Source of the DNA: CAZZKG01 sp964654825
Lineage (GTDB): Bacteria; Gemmatimonadota; CAZMKB01
Assembly: GCA_964654825.1 (NCBI GenBank)
Contig: CAZZKG010000001.1
Coordinates: 92,517-156,516, forward strand
Direction: 5' to 3'
Length of the DNA stretch: 64,000 nt
The notes under the pieces are model-generated. The model was not told the origin of the DNA. It did not search any database and saw only the letters and a list, made by a program, of their open reading frames with translations. Numbering within the stretch: the stretch's first letter is position 1; every line of letters begins with the position of its first letter. This document shows, one piece after another, positions 9,112 to 16,837 of this stretch. The translations under genes and the position numbers were made by a program.

Positions 9112-10280
9112 CAGAAGACACTCTCGTAGATGGAGTTTGTGAGTCTGAGGTATTCATCGTAAGAAAAATGCTCTTTCACATAAGCCCTGGCATTCTTCTC
9201 GACCATTTTGAGAAGATCCCGGTCGGTCACGATGGATCTCAGTTTCTCTGACACATCTTTTTCATCAATATCAACCAGGATCGCTATATCCTCATTCAGA
9301 ACCTGCGTGTGACTCCAGATTCTCGTTGCAATGACCGGCTTACCGGACATGAGATATTTGTAAATCTTCAATGGAGTATTGGTGCCCTTGATCCTTGTTG
9401 AAATAAGCGCATCGGCGATCCTGTAATAAGACTCGACATCACCGGGGTTCACCATTCCAACGAAATCGACCATGTCATCTACGCCGATCTCCCTCGCTAT
9501 CGCACGGTAGGTTTCGATCTGATCCGCTTCACCACCCACGATGAGGAGAATCATGTCTTCCCCTTTCAGATACTTCAGCGAATGGAGGAGCAGGTCGATA
9601 CCCTGGTACTTCTCGAGAGTCCCCGCATAGAGGAGTTTGAACTTTCCGTTGCTGGTATCCGTGATTTTTGCTCTGTCGGCTCTTTCCGTATCGGCGGAGA
9701 AACCCTCCTCAGCGCCAAAGTTTTCTATCAGGACCGAGGGCTTGGATTCGTCAATGGAATCGATCACGGTTTTGAGTTCCGGGCAGATGTAGATAACACC
9801 ATCACTCCATCTGATGACGAACCACTCCATCCGGCCGAATACGTTTTTAACAATGGAAAAATTGGCATAGTGGAAATTTTCGAACTGCTGGGGAAGGCTC
9901 GAGTGCATGTCATAGATATGTTTTTTTCTGAAAATGAGTGCAAACAGAGTACCCCAGAAGGCACCTTCCTCGTGGCTGTGAATGATATCGTACTTACGGG
10001 TGATCAGCAAAGAAAGTGTTTTTATGAAGAGGAGTACATCGAGGAATATTTTTGGAATTGACGGGCCTACCGGTATCTCGTGAATAAATGGGACACGCGG
10101 AATCCTGTGAATTTCGACATTTTCGAGCTCAACATGATCACCGATGTGGTAAGTGACCAGGTCGATGTGATATCCGAGTTTGGAAAGTGCACGTGTTCTA
10201 CCGTAGACACTGATGGGAGTACCCCTCGGCTTGAGGAATGGTTCTGGAACGATCATGAGGATTCTTCCATTTTTATTCAT
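9111..10280 (-). CDS. GT4 family glycosyltransferase
   Basis: This 389-residue GT-B enzyme starts RILMIVPEPFLKPRGTP, a glycine- and proline-rich acceptor-side loop typical of GT4. The C-terminal nucleotide-sugar domain contains KLLYAGTLEKYQGIDLLL near 217-234, a GMVNPGDVESYY stretch, TNTPLKIYKYLMSGKPVIAT near 300-320 and the expected downstream E/D residues. It should act in the cytoplasm, adding a sugar to the growing lipid-linked repeat. The start is 10 bases after the sulfatase-like gene stop, and the stop overlaps the AsnB start by one base. The donor cannot be assigned from sequence. Confidence 0.87.
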   Translation of the reverse strand: MNKNGRILMIVPEPFLKPRGTPISVYGRTRALSKLGYHIDLVTYHIGDHVELENVEIHRIPRVPFIHEIPVGPSIPKIFLDVLLFIKTLSLLITRKYDIIHSHEEGAFWGTLFALIFRKKHIYDMHSSLPQQFENFHYANFSIVKNVFGRMEWFVIRWSDGVIYICPELKTVIDSIDESKPSVLIENFGAEEGFSADTERADRAKITDTSNGKFKLLYAGTLEKYQGIDLLLHSLKYLKGEDMILLIVGGEADQIETYRAIAREIGVDDMVDFVGMVNPGDVESYYRIADALISTRIKGTNTPLKIYKYLMSGKPVIATRIWSHTQVLNEDIAILVDIDEKDVSEKLRSIVTDRDLLKMVEKNARAYVKEHFSYDEYLRLTNSIYESVF

Positions 10281-10290
10281 TCAACTTTCC

Positions 10291-12177
10291 TCACTCAATG
10301 TAACCAAGGGCTCTCAGGTTGTCATTGGTAGACTCGTCCCCGGAATCATACACCTTCCCCACCTGTCCCTGATTCCTGTTCTTCGTCTCGATCCAGCGTT
10401 CGAGATCCCCCCGCATATTAATCACGAGGCTGTTCTCGGGTGAATAAATATTTTCCGTTTCAAAGGGATCATTCTGCAGATCATAAAATTCATACATGCT
10501 GCCGGTCATGATACTCCTGAATTTCGGAGTTGGTATGTAGATCAGCTTCCACCTGTCATCGCGAACCGTCCAGACGGGGTGCAATGATCCTCCGGACTGA
10601 GTAAATATACGCCGGGTCCCCTCCCCCTCCCGGGTAGTCATCTGGTCGAGCAGGCTCCGCCCTTCCGGTTGAGTCGCCGACTTGAGACCCGCATAATCGA
10701 GGATGGTAGGATGAATATCGAGGAGTGCCACCGGCTGTTTTATTATCCGATGTCCGTAACCGGGAACACGAATTATAAGAGGGACACGAAGACTCGGTTC
10801 GTAGGAAAACTTTCCATGCTCGAAGAAATAGTTGTGCTCACCCAGGCTCTCTCCATGATCTGAAGATATGGCAACAATCGTGTTGTCTTCGAGGTCGTTA
10901 TCTCTCAGAAAATCAAAAACCCTCTTCATTTCCGCGTCATTGTACCGTATCTCGGCATCATACTGGGCTATGTAGTAATCGAGATTGTCATGGTCACCCA
11001 GCCTCGACCTGCCCGGACAGCCACCTATGTCATCATCAAATCCTTCGTTGAGTCTGATCTTCCTGTTACCGTAATATTCATCACCGACAAACATGTTATC
11101 GTAAGGTGAAGGCGGATTGTAAGGAGAATGAGGATCGATGTAGTGAATCCAGAGAAAAAACCTTTCAGCTGAAACCAGCTTACCGAGCAATTCGAGTGCA
11201 TGGTCGGTAACATGTTTCGCATCACATCGCCTGTCGTCAGGAACAGAGTCATCTTTCCAGGCTTCCACATAATAGGTAAAGCCCTGATCGAAATTGTAGC
11301 CTTTTGCGAGATTGCCGTTGCCCACAACACCTGCAGTCAGGTAACCCTCATTTTTCAGGATTTCCGCTATTGTCGTCTTACTCCAGGGTAACTTCTGCCT
11401 GGTACTCGTTACCCCTGTCTGCCCGCAGTAAAGGCTTGTAATCATGGAAGAGACACTGGGGCTCGTCTTCGGCCATTGAACGATCGGGTTTTCGTAGATG
11501 ATTGCCCCGTTTGCAAAATCATCGATATTGGGAGAAGTATTCCTCTCGTAGTCATAACATCCAAGATGATCCGCCCGCAGTGTATCAACGGTGATCAACA
11601 CGACATTACGGCTCTCGTGGCTGGTCTTGACGAGAGACGGAGAAGTAACGAAAAAAACACCGATTATGAAAGCTGGTATGAATGAGTAAAAACCGAACTG
11701 GGTCAAAATCGTTCGTCGGCGAAGACAGAATTTGAAAAGAGAGAAAAGAAGTACTCCGGTTAAGATCGAACCTGTATAGTGAGTGAGCTCACGGACTCTT
11801 GTACTCTCGAGAGAGCTAAGCAGGAGGCCGGAGTATTCCAGTACCACGTAAGCCAGGTAGATGCAGGTCGCCAGAATGATGAGTTGCTTCAGTCGCCCTG
11901 AGAGAGCGGGAGAAAATACTTTGCCAATCAGAAAAAAGAGGAGATACAGTGCCGCCAGCACGAACAGAAAAAAAATGAAGTATTTCTTTATGGAAAGAAA
12001 TACGAGATACCACAACCCTAGAGCCAGATAGTCATTCGCGAGACTGATGGCCAGTGTCGTACTCGCTGAAAGGATCAGTGAATAGAACAGGATCTCTCTG
12101 AAAGAGATGAATATAGCACGTGCAGATACTCCTGAGCCTGGGATCGGATATTGTGGAAATCGTTCATCGCTATTCAT
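10291..12177 (-). CDS. Membrane sulfatase/phosphotransferase superfamily protein with Thr nucleophile
   Basis: The 628-residue protein has five or six membrane helices in residues 30-180, followed by a large periplasmic sulfatase-fold domain. Metal-binding motifs are VLITVDTLRADHLG near 193-206 and ISSDHGES near 440. The nucleophile loop is KTSPSV at 237-242, so Thr238 occupies the position of the formylglycine Cys/Ser and Val replaces the required Arg. It therefore should not be a formylglycine sulfatase and more resembles enzymes that transfer a phospho-substituent through a threonine (EptA and LtaS are the known models). The start overlaps the stop of the UDP-xylose synthase by 8 bases. 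The other copy at the left window edge shares the layout. Confidence 0.8.
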   Translation of the reverse strand: MNSDERFPQYPIPGSGVSARAIFISFREILFYSLILSASTTLAISLANDYLALGLWYLVFLSIKKYFIFFLFVLAALYLLFFLIGKVFSPALSGRLKQLIILATCIYLAYVVLEYSGLLLSSLESTRVRELTHYTGSILTGVLLFSLFKFCLRRRTILTQFGFYSFIPAFIIGVFFVTSPSLVKTSHESRNVVLITVDTLRADHLGCYDYERNTSPNIDDFANGAIIYENPIVQWPKTSPSVSSMITSLYCGQTGVTSTRQKLPWSKTTIAEILKNEGYLTAGVVGNGNLAKGYNFDQGFTYYVEAWKDDSVPDDRRCDAKHVTDHALELLGKLVSAERFFLWIHYIDPHSPYNPPSPYDNMFVGDEYYGNRKIRLNEGFDDDIGGCPGRSRLGDHDNLDYYIAQYDAEIRYNDAEMKRVFDFLRDNDLEDNTIVAISSDHGESLGEHNYFFEHGKFSYEPSLRVPLIIRVPGYGHRIIKQPVALLDIHPTILDYAGLKSATQPEGRSLLDQMTTREGEGTRRIFTQSGGSLHPVWTVRDDRWKLIYIPTPKFRSIMTGSMYEFYDLQNDPFETENIYSPENSLVINMRGDLERWIETKNRNQGQVGKVYDSGDESTNDNLRALGYIE

Positions 12178-13120
12178 GCTGATTATTCAACCTTGCCTCA
12201 AAATCCTTGATTGTGATCGCGAGGCCATCTTCAAGCACAACATTAGGTTGCCAGCCTAATATATTGATAGCTTTCGAGATGTCAGGCTGTCTTACCTTCG
12301 GATCGTCCGTCGGAAGAGTTTTATTCACCAGTTTACTCGAGCTCTTGGTCAACTCTAGAATCCTAGTCGCGAGTTCATTGATGGTGATCTCATGCGGATT
12401 GCCGATATTCACCGGCTCATACTCATCCGAACACAGCAGCTGGTATAATCCTTCCACCTGATCCTTGATAAAACAGAAGCTCCTCGTCTGTTCTCCATCA
12501 CCGAAGACCGTTATATCCTCACCCTGTGATGCCTGACAGATAAAAGTTGGGAGAGCTCTCCCATCATCCAGTCTCATTCTGGGGCCATAGGTGTTGAAGA
12601 TCCTCGCAATCCTCGTTTCGACACCATGATATCTGTGGTACGCCATGGTAAGTGCTTCGGAAAACCGTTTCGCTTCATCATACACACCTCTTGGCCCCAC
12701 GGGATTCACGTTTCCCCAGTACTCCTCCATCTGAGGATGGATGAGCGGGTCACCGTAAACCTCGGATGTAGAAGCAAGGAGAATGGTGGCACTTTTGGAT
12801 TTTGCCAGACCAAGTACCTTGTGGGTACCCAGCGATCCGACTTTCAGCGTCTGGATAGGGAGCATCATGTAATCGATCGGACTGGCAGGACTTGCAAAAT
12901 GCATGATGTAATCGAGACGGCCCTCGATGTAGATATAGTTGGTCACATCATGTTTAACGAAGATGAAATCTTTTTCCCCGGCGAGATGTGCGATGTTGTC
13001 AGTTGAACCGGTAATGAGACTATCCATGCAGATCACCTGATGACCCTTTTTCAGGAGATAATCACACAAGTGAGATCCAATGAATCCTGCCCCCCCGGTA
13101 ATAAGAGTTCTTTTTTTCAC
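12170..13120 (-). CDS. uxs: UDP-glucuronate decarboxylase (UDP-xylose synthase)
   Basis: This short-chain dehydrogenase fold enzyme turns UDP-glucuronate into UDP-xylose. The NAD-binding GGAGFIG is at residues 9-15, a TSEVYGDP segment carries the catalytic Ser/Thr, and YDEAK (Tyr147, Lys151) is the catalytic pair. FASPASPIDYM and FNTYGPRM are strong markers of the UXS subgroup. A longer frame reaches 13255, but the GTG at 13120 fits best: it gives a normal 316-residue protein, has GGGAG upstream, and forms a GTGA overlap with the stop of UDP-glucose dehydrogenase. That neighbour makes the substrate, so the pair form a two-step UDP-xylose pathway for the polysaccharide. Confidence 0.92.
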   Translation of the reverse strand: MKKRTLITGGAGFIGSHLCDYLLKKGHQVICMDSLITGSTDNIAHLAGEKDFIFVKHDVTNYIYIEGRLDYIMHFASPASPIDYMMLPIQTLKVGSLGTHKVLGLAKSKSATILLASTSEVYGDPLIHPQMEEYWGNVNPVGPRGVYDEAKRFSEALTMAYHRYHGVETRIARIFNTYGPRMRLDDGRALPTFICQASQGEDITVFGDGEQTRSFCFIKDQVEGLYQLLCSDEYEPVNIGNPHEITINELATRILELTKSSSKLVNKTLPTDDPKVRQPDISKAINILGWQPNVVLEDGLAITIKDFEARLNNQHE

Positions 13121-14424
13121 CTGCCCACTCCCGTGTAAGTGAATCCCATATCCCGTAACGTCTGCGGGTCGTAAATGTTGCGAAGGTCGATGATAATGGG
13201 TTTCCGGAGAAGCCCTCTGATCTTCTCCATATCCAATTTCCGGAACTGGTTCCACTCTGTGATGAATACGAGGGCATCACTTCCTTCTGCCACTTCGTAA
13301 GAATTGTGGCAATAATCGATACTCGAGTTGTTGAGAATCTTCTTTGATTCCTCCATAGCCACAGGATCGTACGCCTTGATTTTGGCCCCCTTCTCGATGA
13401 GTGCATTGATGATTGGAATCGCCGGAGCCTCCCGCATGTCATCCGTGTTCGGTTTGAATGAAAGACCGAGGACACCGAGAGTTTTGTCTGCCACATAGTT
13501 GTCAAGATATTTCATGATCTTCTCGACAGCTCGCCGTCTCTGGAGCTCATTCACCTCGATAGTCGATCGTACCATTTTCAGATCAAAATCATGTTCCTGA
13601 GCCATCTGCAGGAAACCCTTTGTGTCTTTGGGAAAACATGAGCCACCGAAGCCGGGTCCGGGATGCAGAAACTTTTTCCCAATTCTGTTGTCCAGCCCCA
13701 TTCCCTGGACAACCTGATGGATATCTGCCCCGACGATCTCGCACAACACAGCCACTTCATTGATGAAGGAGATCTTACTGGCCAGGAAGGCATTAGCGGA
13801 ATATTTGATCATCTCGGCGCTTTCGATGTTCGTGATGACGATGGGTGTCTCAATGAGATACAGTGGACTGTAAACATCTTTCATAATGGCTACCACTTCG
13901 CTGTCCTCGGCACCGATGACGATCCTGTCGGGTCTCATGAAGTCTTCTATTGCCGAACCCTCTCTCAAAAATTCCGGATTCGAGGCGACACTGAAATTAA
14001 CGTCTTTCTTTTTATTCTTCTCGATGAATGCTTTCAGCTTCTTCCCTGTTCCCACCGGTACGGTACTCTTGTTGACGATCACTTTGTAATCATTAATGTA
14101 ATCACTTATCGCCCCGGCGACTTCCCACATGGCAGACAGATCTGGAGATCCATCATGCTTGGGAGGAGTTCCGACAGCTATAAATACGACAAGAGATTTT
14201 TTAATACTCTCTGCGATATCGGTTGTGAACTTGAGCCTTCCTTCTTCGACATTTTTCTTTATGATAACATCGAGTCCGGGTTCATAGATTGGGACGACCC
14301 CACTGTTGAGTTTATCAATTTTCTCCTTGATTTTGTCTACACAGATGACATCTATCCCAAATTCAGCGAAACAAGCACCTGACACAAGCCCTACATAACC
14401 TGTTCCAATCATGCATATATGCAT
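13117..14424 (-). CDS. ugd: UDP-glucose 6-dehydrogenase
   Basis: The 435-residue enzyme oxidises UDP-glucose to UDP-glucuronate with two NAD. The N-terminal Rossmann motif GTGYVGLVSG is at residues 7-16, NPEFLREGSA near 149-158, and GPGFGGSCFPKDT near 256-268 with catalytic Cys263. The length and all three domains are normal for the family. It sits between the initiating phosphotransferase and the UDP-xylose synthase, so UDP-glucuronate can go either to UDP-xylose or, through the epimerase at 15866-16825, to UDP-galacturonate. It begins 17 bases after the phosphotransferase stop. Confidence 0.95.
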   Translation of the reverse strand: MHICMIGTGYVGLVSGACFAEFGIDVICVDKIKEKIDKLNSGVVPIYEPGLDVIIKKNVEEGRLKFTTDIAESIKKSLVVFIAVGTPPKHDGSPDLSAMWEVAGAISDYINDYKVIVNKSTVPVGTGKKLKAFIEKNKKKDVNFSVASNPEFLREGSAIEDFMRPDRIVIGAEDSEVVAIMKDVYSPLYLIETPIVITNIESAEMIKYSANAFLASKISFINEVAVLCEIVGADIHQVVQGMGLDNRIGKKFLHPGPGFGGSCFPKDTKGFLQMAQEHDFDLKMVRSTIEVNELQRRRAVEKIMKYLDNYVADKTLGVLGLSFKPNTDDMREAPAIPIINALIEKGAKIKAYDPVAMEESKKILNNSSIDYCHNSYEVAEGSDALVFITEWNQFRKLDMEKIRGLLRKPIIIDLRNIYDPQTLRDMGFTYTGVGR

Positions 14425-14441
14425 TTTCCTCTCCTTTTTCT

Positions 14442-15872
14442 CTAGCTAGCTCCATAACCAAACAGCACAACGGGAACAGTCCTGAGTATAATCTTTAGAT
14501 CAAGACCGAGCGACCAGTTGTCGATGTACTGAAGATCCAGTTCCATCCATCTCTCAAAAGCGATCTTGTTTCTACCTTTTATTTGCCAGAGACAGGTTAT
14601 CCCCGGTTTCATACTCAACCTCCTCCTCTGCCACCGTTCGTACTCATTAACCTCACTTGGAATCGGTGGCCTCGGACCGACAAGACTCATTTCTCCCCGA
14701 AGAACGTTGATGAGCTGGGGTAATTCATCGAGGCTCGTTTTTCTCAAGAACCTCCCGACAGGAGTAACACGGGGGTCATGCATGATCTTGAAGACCGGAC
14801 CACTCATCTCGTTGAGATGACGCAACTCATCCATTCGGTTCTCGGCATCCACCCACATCGACCTGAACTTGTACATCTTGAATGGTCTTCCTCGCAATCC
14901 ATTCCGTGCCTGCCTGAAAAATACCGATCCCGGCGATGTGAGTTTTATCGCGAGCGATACCACGATTAACAATGGAGCCAGCAGGACCAGAAGGACAGAA
15001 GCCGTAAAAAAATCGATCACCGTTTTGATGACGAGTTTCCATTCCTGTGCGGGAACTGTTGAGAAACTCAAAAGAGGTATGTCGTGCAGGAACGACAAAT
15101 GTGTATCTGCAATCATCGTATCATAGAGATCAGCCAGTACAGTTGTCTCGACACCTTCCTCTTCACACATGCGAACCACTTCGTCAAGACTGTCGAGCCA
15201 TTTCCGGGGGATCGCGATGATCACTTCATCAACTACCTTCGTCCTGATAAGATCCGGGATATCCTTTATCCGTCCGATAATGGTGGAGCCGAGAATTTGC
15301 CTGTCCTTCTCTGTTGGATCATCATCGACATATCCGATGATCCTGAGACCCCACTCGCTGTGCGCAAGAATGATCCTTGCAAATTCACGGGCACGCCTTC
15401 CCGTTCCCACGATGAGGATGTCCCTCGCGTTGTATCCTTTGCGTCTCAGTGTCTTGAGGACCTGCTTATAGGTCAGTCTCACCGAACTCAGGAAGATGAA
15501 ATTGATACATCCGAAGAGTAGTACGAACAACCTGCTGATATAGCTGTATCTGAAGAAGTAGATAATTGTTCCCAGTGTGAGCATTCCGACAATGACCGTT
15601 TTGAAGATGATCCAGACGATATCGAAATTGGATATGGTGTGCTGCGGTTCATACGCTTTGTATGCATTTAAGAGCATCAGCCACAGAGGAGCAGCTATCA
15701 TGAGCATCCACAGATAGGCCCGCGATTCTAACAGTGGCCCCTCGACATTTGTAACCGACACGAGAAAAGAGGACTGCCTGAGCCAGTAAGCGATGAAAAA
15801 TGTCAGTATTATGACACTGATGTCAATAGCGATCTGGACAATCACATATCGCTTCGTCTGCTGTCTCAGCAT
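14442..15872 (-). CDS. Polyprenyl glycosylphosphotransferase (WcaJ/WbaP-type initiating enzyme)
   Basis: The 476-residue protein starts polysaccharide assembly by moving a sugar-phosphate onto undecaprenyl phosphate. Four membrane helices (within about 12-135) precede a CoA-binding-like cytoplasmic domain (VGTGRRAREFARII near 155). A further helix (about 285-310) leads into the catalytic bacterial-transferase domain. That domain shows FKMYKFRSMW, KTSLDELPQLINVL and MSLVGPRPP, ending with KPGITCLWQI. This is the full PssY/WcaJ/WbaP architecture. The start overlaps the preceding epimerase stop by 7 bases. The first sugar is probably glucose or a hexuronate-related sugar, but sequence alone does not decide it. 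Confidence 0.92.
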   Translation of the reverse strand: MLRQQTKRYVIVQIAIDISVIILTFFIAYWLRQSSFLVSVTNVEGPLLESRAYLWMLMIAAPLWLMLLNAYKAYEPQHTISNFDIVWIIFKTVIVGMLTLGTIIYFFRYSYISRLFVLLFGCINFIFLSSVRLTYKQVLKTLRRKGYNARDILIVGTGRRAREFARIILAHSEWGLRIIGYVDDDPTEKDRQILGSTIIGRIKDIPDLIRTKVVDEVIIAIPRKWLDSLDEVVRMCEEEGVETTVLADLYDTMIADTHLSFLHDIPLLSFSTVPAQEWKLVIKTVIDFFTASVLLVLLAPLLIVVSLAIKLTSPGSVFFRQARNGLRGRPFKMYKFRSMWVDAENRMDELRHLNEMSGPVFKIMHDPRVTPVGRFLRKTSLDELPQLINVLRGEMSLVGPRPPIPSEVNEYERWQRRRLSMKPGITCLWQIKGRNKIAFERWMELDLQYIDNWSLGLDLKIILRTVPVVLFGYGAS

Positions 15873-16825
15873 AAATCTTCCTTTGCATCGATATACCAGG
15901 ATACAAAATTCTTGATCCCGTCTTCCACTCCGGTAGTCGGTCGAAAGCCCAGAAGCTCCTCGGCTTTATGTATATCAGCGAAAGTCCTCTCAGCGTCCCC
16001 GGGCTGAGGTTCATAATACCGGAGCTGAGCCTTTTTCTTCACATTTTGCTCGATTACTTCAATGAGGTACTTGAGCTCAATCGTTCTCGAACATCCCAGA
16101 TTGAAGATTTCGAAGGCAGGCCGGAGTTCAATGCACCGATAAATCCCTGAAACAATATCATCAATGTAGGTATAATCTCTCTGACTCGACCCGTCGCCGA
16201 AAACAGGTACCTCCTCACCATTATCGATCAGCCGGGTGAATTTGTGAATAGCCATTTCTGGCCTTTGCCCCGGTCCGTAAACGGTGAAGAAACGAAGAAG
16301 CACCATGGGAATCGCATATAGCGAGTGGTAGTTATAACAAAATACCTCTCCGGCCTTTTTCGTCGCACCGTATGGTGAAACGGGTGTGTCGACCTTGTCA
16401 TTTTCACTGAAAGGAACTTTGTTTCTGTTTCCATATACAGAAGAAGACGAGGCGAAGATGAACCCCTTCAGTTCTTTGTCCTTTACGCATTCGAGGAGAT
16501 TGACTGTCCCTCTCACATTGACATCCTCATATCCGAGCGGATCCTGAATGGAGGGCCGCACTCCGGCTTTGGCAGCAAGATGAATTACACAATCGAACCG
16601 GTGTTCTGAGAACAGATCATCCAGTAACTGCCGGTCCCTGATATCGCCCTCTACCAACTCATAGGAACTGTTATTTACAAATGTGCTGATATTCCTGTGT
16701 TTGATTCGGGGAGAATAGAATTCATCAAAGTTATCGAGACAAACGACATCCCATTTGTTTTCGAGCAGTCTGACAGTGAGATGAGAGCCTATAAATCCGG
16801 CCCCTCCGGTCACGAGAAGTTTCAT
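15866..16825 (-). CDS. NAD-dependent epimerase, UDP-glucuronate 4-epimerase-like
   Basis: An extended short-chain dehydrogenase with GGAGFIG at residues 7-13, the catalytic SSSSVYG segment near 126-132 and YGATK (Tyr152, Lys156). The stretch HLAAKAGVRPSIQDP and the C-terminal QPGDAERTFAD are typical of UDP-glucuronate 4-epimerases rather than GalE. The likely reaction is UDP-glucuronate to UDP-galacturonate, using the product of ugd two genes on. I chose the ATG at 16825 because a GGGAG site lies 8 bases upstream; a GTG at 16834 would add only three residues. It begins 12 bases after the tyrosine kinase stop. Confidence 0.85.
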   Translation of the reverse strand: MKLLVTGGAGFIGSHLTVRLLENKWDVVCLDNFDEFYSPRIKHRNISTFVNNSSYELVEGDIRDRQLLDDLFSEHRFDCVIHLAAKAGVRPSIQDPLGYEDVNVRGTVNLLECVKDKELKGFIFASSSSVYGNRNKVPFSENDKVDTPVSPYGATKKAGEVFCYNYHSLYAIPMVLLRFFTVYGPGQRPEMAIHKFTRLIDNGEEVPVFGDGSSQRDYTYIDDIVSGIYRCIELRPAFEIFNLGCSRTIELKYLIEVIEQNVKKKAQLRYYEPQPGDAERTFADIHKAEELLGFRPTTGVEDGIKNFVSWYIDAKEDLC

Positions 16826-16837
16826 AGGTATCACTCC

